From positions 124,001-188,000 of the forward strand of contig NZ_WVUD01000001.1 in NCBI RefSeq assembly GCF_009856865.1: a stretch of DNA of 64,000 nt, written 5' to 3'. Made by a program: the position numbers and the translations under genes. The first letter of the stretch is position 1, and the number at the start of each line of letters is the position of its first letter. Below are positions 44,795 to 55,274 of the stretch, in pieces. Source of the stretch: Solidesulfovibrio aerotolerans. GTDB taxonomy: Bacteria; Desulfobacterota; Desulfovibrionia; Desulfovibrionales; Desulfovibrionaceae. A model generated the notes under the pieces. That model saw nothing but the letters and a program-made list of their open reading frames with translations. It was not told where the DNA came from and did no database searches.

Positions 44795-45012
44795 AGGGCG
44801 TGGCCGAGACGTGATTCAGGCTTGATCTTCCTGGGGTTGCAGGCCGTCTGTCGTCACACCACCGGCAGGTGGCCTAGCTGTTATTCCGGCTTGGTCCGTG
44901 AGCTGTTGCAGGCCGAGTACACGGGCAAGGCCCGGCCCTTGCATGTAACCTTGGACCGCCCCATTTCGTCGGCGAAAATTTCCTGGTTGCGCGCGGCGCA
45001 ACCCCCCGGACC
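44795..45012. other. Intergenic DNA upstream of the sigma54 promoter
   Basis: No gene recognised on either strand. ORFs here overlap the promoter in the wrong frame and lack family features. An enhancer-binding-protein site would be expected in this region if the sigma54 call is right, but no clear paired palindrome is visible. Confidence 0.35.
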
Positions 45013-45028
45013 CGGCATGGCTCTTGCG
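45013..45028 (+). promoter_or_regulatory. Sigma54 (RpoN) -24/-12 promoter
   Basis: CGGCATGGCTCTTGCG has the invariant GG (45014-45015) and GC (45026-45027) with exact N10 spacing and matches TGGCACG-N4-TTGCA at GGCA, G and TTGC. It lies 60 bp upstream of the Ser/Thr-rich repeat-protein start. RpoN-dependent expression needs an activator not identified here. Confidence 0.65.
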
Positions 45029-45087
45029 AGAAAAGGGCAGGGGAGCGATTCGCCCGGCAAAATTTTCCGCCCCCAGGAGGTCTGGGC

Positions 45088-46215
45088 ATGAGCGTCCAAT
45101 CCATAGGGCAAGATAGCAGCAGCACGAGCTGGCTGACCCAACTCTTAGCCAACATGCAGGCGCAATCCACCACGAGCCAGACAAGCGCGTCCAGCTTGTT
45201 CGGTCTCACCGAGGTGGCAAGCGACACGTCGGGCACTGCGGCATCGGCAACTTCTTCCGGGTCAACCAGCAGCGGGTCAAGTGTTGGCAGTTTTAACGAC
45301 ATCCTGGCCGCGCTTCTCTCCGGCAACGGCGCGCTGGGCTACGACATGCAGACCGGGACGCTGACCAACCTGGCTGCCACCGGGGACGCATCGGCGTCAG
45401 ACACGGTCGCGGATAGCGACGGCCTGACCCGGGAAATGACCGAGACAGAAAATGCCGACGGCAGTCTGTCGCGCTCCGTCACGGTCACCGACGCTGACGG
45501 CAACGTGGTCGGTACGGAAAAGACCACGCAAAACGCCGACGGATCGTTTACCTCCGTCGCCACCATGACCGGCCCGGACGGCAAGACCAGCACCCGGACC
45601 GTTACTGGCGAAAACACCAGCGATGGTGGGTTTTCGGTGACAAACACCCTGACCGCCGCCGACGGTACTGTCTTGGAGACCGGGACTGAGCTGACCGCCG
45701 CCGACGGGTCCGTCACCCGCAGCCTGACCCGCACCACGCCGGACGGGCAAACGCTGTCTGATTCGGAATCCTTTGACGCCGACGGCAATCTCATTTCCAG
45801 CACATCCTCTGTCACCGGCACGTCCACGACTGCGTCCGCTTCCGGCACTGCTGCGGCCAGCAGCACGAGTGCGTCGTCTGCTGCCGCGTCCGGCAGTTCC
45901 GACAGCAGCTCCTCGTCCTCGGAGGACAGTGACACCACCACCACCGTCACCTCGCTGTTTACGTCCGAAGGCATCACGCAGACCACCACCGTCACCGACG
46001 CCGACGGCAAGATCGTCAGCCAGAATACCAAGGAAATCCCGTTTTCCGCCACCGCCGACAGCCAGTCCTACGGGGCCACCCAGGGCAGCCAAGAGGGGTT
46101 GACGGGGGTCATTGACCAGTATGCGGCCAATCGGTACGGAACCAGCCGCTATGCTGCCCAACAAGCTTTAAGCGAGTCGTCCGGGCAAAGCAGCAGCGTT
46201 TCTGTGGAAGCCTAG
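45088..46215 (+). CDS. Ser/Thr/Asp-rich repeat protein with ADG motifs
   Basis: 375 residues, no known family recognised. The N-terminal 80 residues are Ser/Thr-rich with one amphipathic helix (WLTQLLANMQAQ). From about residue 118 to 245 runs a series of about 13-residue repeats of the form (A/T)xDGxxxxxTxT, for example ENADGSLSRSVTVT, AADGTVLETGTELT, AADGSVTRSLTRT, TPDGQTLSDSESF, likely a beta-strand/turn array. A Ser/Ala tract (about 250-285) and a Gln/Ser-rich tail follow. No cysteine, signal peptide or membrane span was seen. AGGAGG and a sigma54 promoter lie upstream, a terminator downstream, so it is a single-gene unit. Confidence 0.8.
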   Translation: MSVQSIGQDSSSTSWLTQLLANMQAQSTTSQTSASSLFGLTEVASDTSGTAASATSSGSTSSGSSVGSFNDILAALLSGNGALGYDMQTGTLTNLAATGDASASDTVADSDGLTREMTETENADGSLSRSVTVTDADGNVVGTEKTTQNADGSFTSVATMTGPDGKTSTRTVTGENTSDGGFSVTNTLTAADGTVLETGTELTAADGSVTRSLTRTTPDGQTLSDSESFDADGNLISSTSSVTGTSTTASASGTAAASSTSASSAAASGSSDSSSSSSEDSDTTTTVTSLFTSEGITQTTTVTDADGKIVSQNTKEIPFSATADSQSYGATQGSQEGLTGVIDQYAANRYGTSRYAAQQALSESSGQSSSVSVEA

Positions 46216-46246
46216 CGCGACTTGGTGAGACATGCGATGTTGGCAG

Positions 46247-46272
46247 AAAGGCGGTCCCTGGACCGCCTTTTC
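46247..46272 (+). terminator. Rho-independent terminator after the ADG-repeat gene
   Basis: AAAGGCGGTC (46247-46256) pairs with GACCGCCTTT (46261-46270) around CCTG, then TT. It lies 32 bp after the stop. Confidence 0.85.
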
Positions 46273-46284
46273 GTTATTTGAGGA

Positions 46285-46432
46285 GGGCAGACCCGCAGGC
46301 GCGGGCGGGACTTGGGTGGTCGATATGTTTTTGTGGCCGAGCATGGGCAGACCCGCAGGCGCGGGCGGGACTGGAGCGCAGTCGGGCCACAGGGCCAAGA
46401 CCCCGGGCAGGCCGGCAGGCGCGGGCGTGGCC
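46285..46432 (+). repeat. Three 28-nt repeats at exact 60-nt period (CRISPR-like mini-array)
   Basis: Repeats start at 46285, 46345 and 46405. The first two are identical over 28 nt and share a palindromic CCCGC-AGGC-GCGGG core; the third matches 23 of 28. The two intervening 32-nt segments are unrelated to each other. A 28/32 geometry with a degenerate terminal repeat is typical of type I arrays, and the core resembles type I-E repeats, but there are only two spacers and no cas gene in the window. A decayed or orphan array, or a non-CRISPR minisatellite, are both open. Confidence 0.6.
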
Positions 46433-46625
46433 CTGGGGAGGGACGGCCCCCACAAATAATTTTCGTGGTCCCGAGGCCCGACAGGCCCAGGCCTGCCAAA
46501 AGGGCAGGGACAGCAGAACGCACAGCCTGTCCGCGTCAAAAGACTGCGGGTGCGGTGGCGCGCTCCGGCGGGGGGCAGCGCCCGCTGCGGCGGCGGGGCA
46601 GGGCGGGGCAAAACTATCGGGGAAC
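46433..46625. other. GC-rich non-coding stretch after the repeat array
   Basis: Contains a GGCCCAGGCCTGCC palindromic patch and GGGGGCAGCGCCC stem sequence, but no gene. Minus-strand ORFs here translate the repeat array and were rejected. Confidence 0.35.
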
Positions 46626-46910
46626 CTAGAATTTCCCTTTGGCTTTGGCAAAAGCGGTTTTCAGTTCAGCCAGGGCGTGTTCCACGCCCTGGCGCAGTTC
46701 GACCAGGGCGTCGCCGCTGCCTTTGCGCAAAAGGGTGACCTTGTACCGAGCTTTGTCATAGGTTTCGAGGAGTTGTTCCAGGTCGCCGGACCAGCGGTCA
46801 AAAAAATCCGGGCCTTTGTCCTTGGCCTGCACGCGGGCATCCTCGATTTTGGCCTTGTAGGCAGCGAGCTGCTCTTCCATGCTGACGCCGAAACGATCCT
46901 TGTCGCCCAT
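46626..46910 (-). CDS. Small coiled-coil hypothetical protein
   Basis: 94 residues, almost wholly helical and highly charged: EEQLAAYKAKIEDARVQAKD, LEQLLETYDKARYKVTLL and LRQGVEHALAELKTAFAKAK, with leucines in heptad-like register. GAGGAGG precedes the ATG. Function unknown; the helix-bundle layout could suit a chaperone, adaptor or DNA-associated protein but nothing distinguishes these. It is divergent from the outer-membrane protein gene across 311 bp. Confidence 0.7.
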   Translation of the reverse strand: MGDKDRFGVSMEEQLAAYKAKIEDARVQAKDKGPDFFDRWSGDLEQLLETYDKARYKVTLLRKGSGDALVELRQGVEHALAELKTAFAKAKGKF

Positions 46911-47221
46911 GGTTGCCTCCTCTGGCTGGCTGCCCGATTCTCATAGCCCAGGGATGCCGCCAGGGCAAGTCTTGCCGGTGGGGGGGCATTCGCTTGCTCT
47001 TGCCGGGGTGGTTTGCTAATGAGGCTGCATGGAGTGCCTCGATGGGGGTTGGCGACTTGGGGAGAATCCGTTGCCCCCCCACTGGTCAAGGGCCGAAGGC
47101 GTTCTTATGTTGTGATGAAAACGAAGTGTCGCACCCTAGCGAGTTTCGAAACTCGGGTGTTGCACGAGAGTTTGCGCCAACGGAATGGTTTGGACAACAT
47201 TCTTTGTTGAGGAGGAAGACT
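46911..47221. promoter_or_regulatory. Divergent intergenic region with a 14-bp palindrome
   Basis: The 311-bp gap holds GAGTTTCGAAACTC (47141-47154), a perfect 14-bp palindrome 68 bp before the outer-membrane gene, and CAACA-TTCTT-TGTTG (about 47195-47209) just before its Shine-Dalgarno. Either could be an operator or RNA hairpin. No -35/-10 pair stands out and no gene is seen. Confidence 0.4.
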
Positions 47222-47839
47222 ATGAACGTGCGTTTTCATAAGATTGCCGGGCTGTTGATGGCCTTGTGCATCGCTTTCGCGGCTTTACCGGCCACGTCTC
47301 ACGCCATAGGCGAGGCTGGCACCTTTTATGTGGCCCCTGAATTCGGCATCTACGGAACAGGCCAGAAGGCCGTCAATTCGATCATGACCTTTGGTGCCAA
47401 CGGTGGCTATTTCATCATGGACGGCCTGTCCATTGGCGTGGAAGCCTTGGCCTATTCGTTTGATGTGCGCAAGATCGACCGGACTGGACCGGTGACCAAC
47501 GCCATCTACACCGTGGCCAGCCATGACGGCTATTCGTCCAATCCCTGGGCGTTTGGTGCCAACGCGCTCATCCGCTACTATCCGATCCACACCGACAAGG
47601 CGGCCTTTTTCGTCGGCACCGGTATCGGTGGCCTGTTCTCGGCCGACCGCATCCCTTACTGGGAGAACGGCGGACGCGGCAACTACGCCAATCCGACCCT
47701 GCCCGTGGATGTCGGCTTCAGCGTCAACCTGACCCAGAACGTGGCGTTTGAACTGGTGGGCCGCTACCAGCGCATCGGCTTTGACAGCCACGGCCTGGAC
47801 GCCTGGGGTGGTCATGGCGGCATTCGGATCACATTCTAG
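47222..47839 (+). CDS. Outer-membrane beta-barrel protein
   Basis: 205 residues. A classical signal peptide (MNVRFHKIAGLLMALCIAFA, then ALPATSHA, cut near residue 28) is followed by about eight alternating amphipathic strands (for example GTFYVAPEFGIYG, FGANALIRYYPIH, PVDVGFSVNLTQNVAFELVG) and a C-terminal GGHGGIRITF ending in Phe, the BAM-recognition feature. It looks like an OmpX/OmpW-size barrel. The ligand or function cannot be inferred. GGAGGAAG precedes the ATG at 47222. Confidence 0.85.
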   Translation: MNVRFHKIAGLLMALCIAFAALPATSHAIGEAGTFYVAPEFGIYGTGQKAVNSIMTFGANGGYFIMDGLSIGVEALAYSFDVRKIDRTGPVTNAIYTVASHDGYSSNPWAFGANALIRYYPIHTDKAAFFVGTGIGGLFSADRIPYWENGGRGNYANPTLPVDVGFSVNLTQNVAFELVGRYQRIGFDSHGLDAWGGHGGIRITF

Positions 47840-47872
47840 GCTGACAAGCGTTTTGAATTAGGGTAGAGGGTA

Positions 47873-47911
47873 AGGCCCTCCCGCCCGCACCGGGTGGGAG
47901 GGCCTGTTTTA
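47873..47911 (+). terminator. Rho-independent terminator after the outer-membrane gene
   Basis: AGGCCCTCCCGCCC (47873-47886) pairs with GGGTGGGAGGGCCT (47892-47905) with one G-T pair, then GTTTTATT. Confidence 0.88.
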
Positions 47912-47935
47912 TTCCGAGGCCAAACCCATTGCCGC

Positions 47936-47964
47936 TTGACATGGCGGGCCAGTGGGTCTATAGG
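47936..47964 (+). promoter_or_regulatory. Sigma70 promoter of the str operon
   Basis: TTGACA (47936-47941), exactly 17 bp, then TATAGG (47959-47964). It lies 46 bp upstream of rpsL, directly after the terminator of the outer-membrane gene, and is the likely main promoter for rpsL-rpsG-fusA-tuf and possibly onward. Confidence 0.75.
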
Positions 47965-48009
47965 CCTCTGTCTTTGCCATACACTACGATTCTTCGAACG
48001 GAGACGGCT

Positions 48010-48381
48010 ATGCCCACGATCAACCAGCTCATCCGCAAGGAACGGGCTAAAGTTTCCAAGCGGCGCAAGACGCCGGCCCTGCAGGCCTGCCCGCAGCGCC
48101 GGGGCGTGTGCACCCGCGTGTACACGACCACGCCCAAAAAGCCCAACTCGGCCTTGCGCAAGGTCGCCCGTGTGCGCCTGACCAACGGTATCGAGGTCAC
48201 GTCCTACATTCCGGGCGAAGGCCACAACCTGCAGGAACACTCTGTGGTCATGATCCGGGGCGGCCGCGTAAAAGACCTTCCCGGTGTTCGGTACCATATC
48301 ATCCGTGGCACGCTCGATACGTCAGGTGTGTCTGATCGCCGCCAGAGCCGGTCCAAGTACGGCGCCAAGCGGCCCAAGTAA
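48010..48381 (+). CDS. rpsL: 30S ribosomal protein S12
   Basis: 123 residues, standard S12. The streptomycin-interaction loop [13 protein letters not shown] retains the wild-type lysines at 43-44 and [13 protein letters not shown] is intact, so no resistance substitution is seen. It decodes at the A site on the 30S shoulder. First gene of the str operon, starting 46 bp from a TTGACA-N17-TATAGG promoter; the in-frame ORF extension upstream to 47929 crosses that promoter and was rejected. Confidence 0.98.
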   Translation: MPTINQLIRKERAKVSKRRKTPALQACPQRRGVCTRVYTTTPKKPNSALRKVARVRLTNGIEVTSYIPGEGHNLQEHSVVMIRGGRVKDLPGVRYHIIRGTLDTSGVSDRRQSRSKYGAKRPK

Positions 48382-48402
48382 TTTCGGTGCAAGGAGACGC
48401 GT

Positions 48403-48873
48403 ATGCCGCGTAAAGGTCCAGTTTCCAAAAGGTCTGTGCTGCCTGATCCCAAGTTCGGCAGCCATCTGATGACCAAGTTCATCAATCGGCTCATGCACGA
48501 TGGGAAGAAAGGCGTGGCCGAAAACCTGTTTTACCTGGCCGTGGACGTGCTGGCCGAGAAGTCCGGCGAAGATCCGCTGAAGGCTTTTGAAAAAGCCATC
48601 GGCAACGTCAAGCCGCACATGGAAGTCAAGCCCCGCCGGGTCGGCGGCGCCACCTACCAGGTTCCCATGGAGGTGCGCCCCGAACGCCAGGTTACCCTGG
48701 CCCTGCGTTGGCTGATCAATCAGGCCCGGGCCCGCGGCGAAAAGGGCATGGCAGACAAATTGTCGGGCGAGCTTCTGGACGCCTATAATAATCGCGGCGG
48801 CGCCGTGAAAAAGAAAGAGGATACGCACCGCATGGCCGACGCTAACAAAGCGTTCGCCCATTACCGGTGGTAG
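48403..48873 (+). CDS. rpsG: 30S ribosomal protein S7
   Basis: 156 residues starting [10 protein letters not shown] with the conserved [20 protein letters not shown] and [20 protein letters not shown]7 nucleates the 30S head by binding the 16S 3' domain and lines the exit site. CAAGGAG lies before the ATG, and fusA starts 19 bp after the stop. Confidence 0.98.
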   Translation: MPRKGPVSKRSVLPDPKFGSHLMTKFINRLMHDGKKGVAENLFYLAVDVLAEKSGEDPLKAFEKAIGNVKPHMEVKPRRVGGATYQVPMEVRPERQVTLALRWLINQARARGEKGMADKLSGELLDAYNNRGGAVKKKEDTHRMADANKAFAHYRW

Positions 48874-48892
48874 TCGCCTAAAGGATATCGTC

Positions 48893-50965
48893 GTGTCTCG
48901 GACCGTACCCATAGAGCGGCAGCGCAATATCGGCATCATGGCCCATATTGACGCCGGAAAGACGACCACCACGGAACGTATTCTTTTTTACACCGGGGTG
49001 TCGCACAAAATTGGCGAAGTGCATGACGGCCAGGCCACCATGGACTGGATGGTTCAGGAACAGGAGCGCGGAATCACGATTACCTCCGCTGCCACCACCT
49101 GCTACTGGCGCGATCACCGCATCAACATCATCGACACGCCCGGCCACGTGGATTTTACCATCGAGGTCGAGCGTTCCCTGCGCGTGCTCGACGGCGCTGT
49201 TGCCGTCTTTGACGCCGTTGCCGGCGTGGAGCCGCAGACAGAAACGGTCTGGCGGCAGGCCGAGCGGTATCGCGTTCCCCGCATGAGCTTCGTCAACAAG
49301 ATGGACCGCACCGGCGCTGATTTCTTCCGCTGTGTGGACATGATCCGCGATCGCCTGGGCGCCAAGCCCGTGCCGTTGCAGCTCCCCATCGGTTCCGAAG
49401 ACAACTTCCTGGGCGTGGTCGATATGATCGAGGGCAAGGCCCTGATCTTTGACGATGCCACCCAGGGCAAGGAATACGTCACCGGCGATATCCCCGAGAA
49501 CATGCTGGAGCTCTACGAAGAGTGGCGCCTGCAGATGCTTGAGGCCATTGCCGAAGAAGACGAAGTCCTGATGGAAAAATATCTCGCCGGGGAAGAACTG
49601 ACCCCTGCCGAGATCAGAGCCGGTATCCGCAAGGCTACCATCGCCCTGTCCATCTGCCCGGTGCTGTGCGGTTCTGCTTTTAAGAACAAAGGCGTGCAGC
49701 CCCTGCTTGACGCCGTGGTCGATTTCCTGCCCTGTCCCATCGACATCCCGGCCATGTCGGGTCACGATCCGGACGACAAGGAAAAGATCATCGAGTGCCC
49801 GTGCGATGCCAAGCAGCCCCTGGCTGCCCTGGCCTTTAAGCTGATGAGCGATCCGTTTATCGGGCACCTGACCTTTTTGCGCCTGTATTCCGGTACCATT
49901 GAGTCCGGCATGACCGTTCTCAATGCCAATACCGGCAAGAGAGAGCGGGTGGGTCGTCTGCTCAAGATGCACGCCAACAAGCGTGAAGATATAAAGAGCG
50001 CTGAAGCCGGCGACATCGTGGCCGCTGTGGGCATGAAGATCACCTCCACTGGTGACACCTTGTGCTCGGAAAGCCGCCCCATTGCGCTGGAGTCCTTGGA
50101 TATCCCCGAGCCGGTCATCGAAGTCGCCATTGAGCCCAAAACCAAGGCCGACCGTGATGCCCTGTCCCAGGCGCTGGGCAAGCTGACCAAGGAAGATCCG
50201 TCTTTCCGCGTCAAAACCGACGAGGAATCCGGCCAGACGCTTATCTCCGGCATGGGTGAACTCCATCTGGAAATCATCGTCGACCGGCTGATGCGCGAAT
50301 TCGGCGTCAATGCCAACGTCGGCCAGCCCCAGGTCGCCTATCGTGAGACCATCACGAAGCCGATCAAAAACGATCTGCGCTACGTCAAGCAGACCGGTGG
50401 TCGCGGCCAGTACGGCCATGTCGTTCTCGAAATCGAGCCCAAAGAAGACGGCGGGTACGAATTCGTCAACGCAATCTCCGGCGGTATCATTCCCAAGGAA
50501 TACATCCCGGCTGTCGACAAGGGCATTCAGAATGCTCTCAAAGGCGGCGTGATCGCCGGATTTCCCCTGGTGGATATCCGGGTCAAGCTGGTCTTCGGTT
50601 CCTTCCACGAAGTGGACTCGTCGGAACAGGCGTTTTTCATCTGCGGCTCCCAGTGTTTCAAGGAAGCCGTCAGCAAGGCCTCGCCTGTCCTTTTGGAGCC
50701 GATCATGGCGGTCGAAGTGGTCACACCGGACGAATACATGGGTGACATCATGGGCGATTTGAACGGCCGTCGCGGCCGCATCGCACGCATGGAGTCGCGG
50801 GGAACAGCGCAGGTCATAACGGCCCACGTGCCCCTGTCCGCCATGTTTGGCTACGCCACGGATTTGCGTTCCAAATCCCAGGGCCGCGCCACGTTCACCA
50901 TGATCTTTGACCACTATGAAAAGGTTCCGGCCAGTCTGGCCGAAGAGATAATGAAGAAGAAATAA
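48893..50965 (+). CDS. fusA: Elongation factor G
   Basis: 690 residues of canonical EF-G with G1 [15 protein letters not shown] (about residue 17), G3 DTPGHVDFT and G4 [10 protein letters not shown], then domains II-V including [12 protein letters not shown] and the C-terminal [15 protein letters not shown]. It drives translocation and, with RRF, ribosome recycling. The GTG at 48893 is the only start that begins directly at [16 protein letters not shown] 70-bp gap separates it from tuf. Confidence 0.98.
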   Translation: MSRTVPIERQRNIGIMAHIDAGKTTTTERILFYTGVSHKIGEVHDGQATMDWMVQEQERGITITSAATTCYWRDHRINIIDTPGHVDFTIEVERSLRVLDGAVAVFDAVAGVEPQTETVWRQAERYRVPRMSFVNKMDRTGADFFRCVDMIRDRLGAKPVPLQLPIGSEDNFLGVVDMIEGKALIFDDATQGKEYVTGDIPENMLELYEEWRLQMLEAIAEEDEVLMEKYLAGEELTPAEIRAGIRKATIALSICPVLCGSAFKNKGVQPLLDAVVDFLPCPIDIPAMSGHDPDDKEKIIECPCDAKQPLAALAFKLMSDPFIGHLTFLRLYSGTIESGMTVLNANTGKRERVGRLLKMHANKREDIKSAEAGDIVAAVGMKITSTGDTLCSESRPIALESLDIPEPVIEVAIEPKTKADRDALSQALGKLTKEDPSFRVKTDEESGQTLISGMGELHLEIIVDRLMREFGVNANVGQPQVAYRETITKPIKNDLRYVKQTGGRGQYGHVVLEIEPKEDGGYEFVNAISGGIIPKEYIPAVDKGIQNALKGGVIAGFPLVDIRVKLVFGSFHEVDSSEQAFFICGSQCFKEAVSKASPVLLEPIMAVEVVTPDEYMGDIMGDLNGRRGRIARMESRGTAQVITAHVPLSAMFGYATDLRSKSQGRATFTMIFDHYEKVPASLAEEIMKKK

Positions 50966-51035
50966 CGCCCGCGAGCGTTTCGGGCGAGGAAGCCACAACG
51001 AAGACCCGCAAGCGCGGAAGAGCCAGGGGGATCCT

Positions 51036-52229
<1,194 letters not shown>

Positions 52230-52233
52230 TATC

Positions 52234-52551
52234 ATGGTTTCCATGCAAAATGATCGTATTCGTATCAAACTGAAGGCCTACGACTACCGCATCCTGGACA
52301 AAGCGGTGGCCGAGATCGTGGATACTGCCCGCAACACCGGGGCCGGCGTAGCCGGTCCCATCCCGTTGCCCACGGACATCCACAAGGTCACGGTCAACCG
52401 CTCGGTACACGTGGACAAAAAGTCCCGTGAACAGTTCGAGATGCGGGTTCACAAACGTCTCCTGGACATTATGGAGCCCACGCAGCAAACCGTGGATGCG
52501 CTCGGGAAACTGAGCCTTCCTGCCGGTGTTGACGTGGAAATTAAGCTCTAA
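52234..52551 (+). CDS. rpsJ: 30S ribosomal protein S10
   Basis: 105 residues. [20 protein letters not shown] opens the fold and [20 protein letters not shown] is conserved. The ATG at 52234 is seven bases after GTGGAG at the end of tuf; an alternative ATG at 52243 ([10 protein letters not shown]) would give 102 residues and cannot be excluded. S10 also pairs with NusB in antitermination. Confidence 0.97.
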   Translation: MVSMQNDRIRIKLKAYDYRILDKAVAEIVDTARNTGAGVAGPIPLPTDIHKVTVNRSVHVDKKSREQFEMRVHKRLLDIMEPTQQTVDALGKLSLPAGVDVEIKL

Positions 52552-52563
52552 GGAAGGGTTGGC

Positions 52564-53196
52564 ATGGCTGCCACGCTTGGAATTCTCGGCCGGAAACTGG
52601 GCATGACCCGGATTTTCGGCGACGACGGCTCAATCATTCCGGTCACCGTAATCGAGGCCGGACCCTGCCCCGTCACCCAGGTCAAGAACCTGGAAAAAGA
52701 CGGGTACAACGCCATGCAGATCGGGTTCGACGAGATCCCGGAACGCAAGGTCAACAAGCCCATGAAGGGCCACTTGGAAAAGGCCGCTCGCGGTTTCTTC
52801 CGGGTGCTCAAGGAAATCCGCCTGGACGGCCCGGCTCCGTTCGAGCAGGGGATGGACGTGACGGTCGATATCTTCGCCCCGGGCGAAATCGTCAAAGTCA
52901 CCGGCACCTCCATCGGCAAGGGCTTTGCCGGCGTTATGAAACGCTGGAACTTCTCGGGTCTCAAAAAGACCCACGGAACGGAAAAGGCCCATCGCTCCGG
53001 CGGTTCCATCGGTCACAACACCGAGCCGGGCAAGGTCATGAAGGGCAAGAAGATGGCCGGCCACATGGGTGCGCGCACGGTTACCGTGCCGAGCCTGATG
53101 GTGGTCGACGTGCGCCCCGAAATGAATCTGATCCTGGTCAAGGGTCAGGTACCCGGCCCGCGCAATGGCGTGGTCGTGGTCCGCAAGCAGGGATAA
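52564..53196 (+). CDS. rplC: 50S ribosomal protein L3
   Basis: 210 residues: [49 protein letters not shown] and [15 protein letters not shown] are the classic L3 blocks, including the internal loop that nears the peptidyl transferase centre. GGAAGG precedes the ATG. Confidence 0.98.
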   Translation: MAATLGILGRKLGMTRIFGDDGSIIPVTVIEAGPCPVTQVKNLEKDGYNAMQIGFDEIPERKVNKPMKGHLEKAARGFFRVLKEIRLDGPAPFEQGMDVTVDIFAPGEIVKVTGTSIGKGFAGVMKRWNFSGLKKTHGTEKAHRSGGSIGHNTEPGKVMKGKKMAGHMGARTVTVPSLMVVDVRPEMNLILVKGQVPGPRNGVVVVRKQG

Positions 53197-53207
53197 CGGG
53201 GTAAGCC

Positions 53208-53840
53208 ATGGCAAATGTGAAATTATTCAACCAGAGTTACCAGGAAATCGGCACGGTCGATCTGGCACCCGAGGTTTTTGAGGTCGAGGTTCAGCCGGAG
53301 CTGTTGCACCTGGTGGTGCGTGCTCAGCTGGCTGCCAAGCGGGCCGGAACGCACTCCGTCAAGACCCGCGCCTATGTCCGCGGCGGTGGCCGCAAGCCCT
53401 GGCGCCAGAAGGGCACCGGCCGGGCCCGCGCCGGCTCCACCCGTTCGCCCCTGTGGCGCGGCGGTGCGGTGGTCCACGGACCCCAGCCCCGCGACTACAC
53501 CTTCAAGGTCAATCGCAAGGTGCGCCAGTTGGCCCTGCGCATGGCCCTGTCGGCCAAGGTCGAAGAGGATCAGCTGGTTTTGGTGGACGGGTTTCATCTC
53601 CCCGAGATCAAGACCAAGCACATGATCAAGATCGTTTCCGATTTCGGTTGGAAAAAAGCCTTGATTGTCCTTACCGATTCGGATAACAATCTCGAGCTTT
53701 CCGCCAGGAATATTCCCGGCATCAAGGTCGTGCGCCAAGATATGCTCAACGTGTACGACGTGCTGTTGCACGAACACGTTGTCATGCTGCAGGGCACAGC
53801 GCTCAAGGTTCAGGAGAGGCTTGGTCATGGAATACGCTAA
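53208..53840 (+). CDS. rplD: 50S ribosomal protein L4
   Basis: 210 residues with the exit-tunnel loop RGGGRKPWRQKGTGRARAGS and GGAVVHGPQPRDY. In enterobacteria L4 also represses its own operon; no S10 leader structure is visible here. The 3' end overlaps rplW by 14 bp. Confidence 0.97.
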   Translation: MANVKLFNQSYQEIGTVDLAPEVFEVEVQPELLHLVVRAQLAAKRAGTHSVKTRAYVRGGGRKPWRQKGTGRARAGSTRSPLWRGGAVVHGPQPRDYTFKVNRKVRQLALRMALSAKVEEDQLVLVDGFHLPEIKTKHMIKIVSDFGWKKALIVLTDSDNNLELSARNIPGIKVVRQDMLNVYDVLLHEHVVMLQGTALKVQERLGHGIR

Positions 53841-54117
53841 CATCCTGCTTCGGCCGGTAATTTCTGAAAAGGCCACGATGGTCAAGGACGCCAACAATCA
53901 GGTGGTGTTCATTGTTCATCCCGATGCCAACAAGATTGAGATCGCCAAGGCCGTGGAAAAGGCGTTTTCGGTGACGGTGACCGGCGTGCGCGTTGTGAAG
54001 CGCCGCAGCCTTGCCCGCTCCCGTATGGGCCGTGTAACCGGGCGCATCGCCGGCTACAAGAAAGCCTATGTGACCCTGGCCCAGGGCGAAAAAATAGAGT
54101 TCTTCGAAGGGGTTTAG
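53827..54117 (+). CDS. rplW: 50S ribosomal protein L23
   Basis: 96 residues opening [20 protein letters not shown] with [21 protein letters not shown]23 sits at the tunnel exit and docks trigger factor and SRP. The ATG at 53827 lies inside the end of rplD, giving translational coupling; the AGGAG in rplD positions 53812-53816 serves as Shine-Dalgarno. Confidence 0.97.
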   Translation: MEYANILLRPVISEKATMVKDANNQVVFIVHPDANKIEIAKAVEKAFSVTVTGVRVVKRRSLARSRMGRVTGRIAGYKKAYVTLAQGEKIEFFEGV

Positions 54118-54119
54118 AC

Positions 54120-54950
54120 ATGTCAATCCGCAAGCTTAAGCCCACGTCGGCCGGCCGCCGGTTTCAGACGGTCTCCACCTTCGAGGAGATCACCCGTACC
54201 GAGCCCGAGAAGTCCCTTTGCGAGGGCCTGCCGCACAAGTCTGGCCGTAACTGTTACGGTCGGATCACCTCCCGCCGTCGTGGCGGCGGCAACAAGCGCC
54301 TGTACCGCATCATTGACTTCAAGCGCGACAAGTTTGGCGTTCCGGCCACGATCTTCTCTGTGGAGTATGACCCCAACCGTAGCGCGCGTATTGCACTTTT
54401 GCATTACGCTGATGGTGAGAAGCGTTACATTTTGGCGCCGGTTGGGATTAAGGTCGGGGATATGATCGCTGCCGGTGACGGCGCGGACATCAAACCCGGC
54501 AATGCCCTGCAGCTCAAAAAGATTCCGGTTGGTACGCTTTTGCACAACATTGAGCTCAATCCCGGACGCGGCGGTCAGCTGTGCCGGGCTGCCGGAACCT
54601 ACGCCCAGTTGGTGGCCAAGGAAGGCAAGTACGCGCTGCTTCGTCTGCCCTCGGGCGAAGTCCGCAATGTGCTGGCTTCCTGCCTCGCCACGGTGGGCCA
54701 GGTCGGCAACGTGATGCACGAGAACATCTCCATCGGCAAGGCCGGGCGCAACCGCTGGCTTGGCAACCGCCCCAAGGTTCGCGGCGTGGCCATGAACCCG
54801 GTCGACCATCCCCTCGGCGGCGGCGAGGGCAAGAGCTCTGGCGGACGCCACCCGGTCACCCCGTGGGGCAAACCGACCAAGGGCTACAAGACCCGCAACA
54901 AGAAAAAGCCCTCGTCCAAGCTTATCGTCAAGCGGCGCGGACAAAAGTAA
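54120..54950 (+). CDS. rplB: 50S ribosomal protein L2
   Basis: 276 residues with [40 protein letters not shown] and the C-terminal [20 protein letters not shown], including the functional histidine region near residue 231. It binds 23S rRNA near the peptidyl transferase centre. It starts two bases after rplW. Confidence 0.98.
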   Translation: MSIRKLKPTSAGRRFQTVSTFEEITRTEPEKSLCEGLPHKSGRNCYGRITSRRRGGGNKRLYRIIDFKRDKFGVPATIFSVEYDPNRSARIALLHYADGEKRYILAPVGIKVGDMIAAGDGADIKPGNALQLKKIPVGTLLHNIELNPGRGGQLCRAAGTYAQLVAKEGKYALLRLPSGEVRNVLASCLATVGQVGNVMHENISIGKAGRNRWLGNRPKVRGVAMNPVDHPLGGGEGKSSGGRHPVTPWGKPTKGYKTRNKKKPSSKLIVKRRGQK

Positions 54951-54962
54951 GAGGAAACGCCT

Positions 54963-55244
54963 ATGCCTCGGTCGCTCAAAAAAGGTCCGTTCGTGGACGA
55001 TCACCTGGAGAAGAAGGTCGCCTACGCCCTGGAGAACAAAGATCGGCGCGTGATCAAAACCTGGTCCCGTCGGTCCATGATCCTGCCTGAGATGGTGGGA
55101 CTGACGTTCGCCGTGCATAACGGGAAGAAGTTCATTCCGGTTTTTGTTTCCGAGAACATGGTCGGCCACAAACTCGGCGAGTTTGCCCCCACGCGGACCT
55201 TCCACGGCCATGCCGCGGACAAGAAAAGCAAAGTGAAAAAGTAG
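54963..55244 (+). CDS. rpsS: 30S ribosomal protein S19
   Basis: 93 residues: [39 protein letters not shown] and [20 protein letters not shown]. Binds the 16S 3' domain with S13. Confidence 0.98.
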
Positions 55245-55274
55245 TCGGGGAGCGTACCCCGTCGGGACAAAACC

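Noticed and set aside
46168-46611. Minus-strand ORF with three PPAPAGLP peptide repeats
   Set aside because: It exists because the 60-nt DNA repeat period is a multiple of three; no start signal or coding bias supports it.
46278-46946. Plus-strand ORF through the repeat array
   Set aside because: It overlaps the oppositely oriented coiled-coil gene, which has a strong Shine-Dalgarno and coherent protein, so this frame is a shadow.
47160-47180. TTGCACG...TTTGC before the outer-membrane gene as a sigma54 site
   Set aside because: The GG is TG and the spacing is one base off.
48010-48381. Streptomycin-resistance substitution in rpsL
   Set aside because: The [10 protein letters not shown] and [11 protein letters not shown] loops have wild-type lysines.
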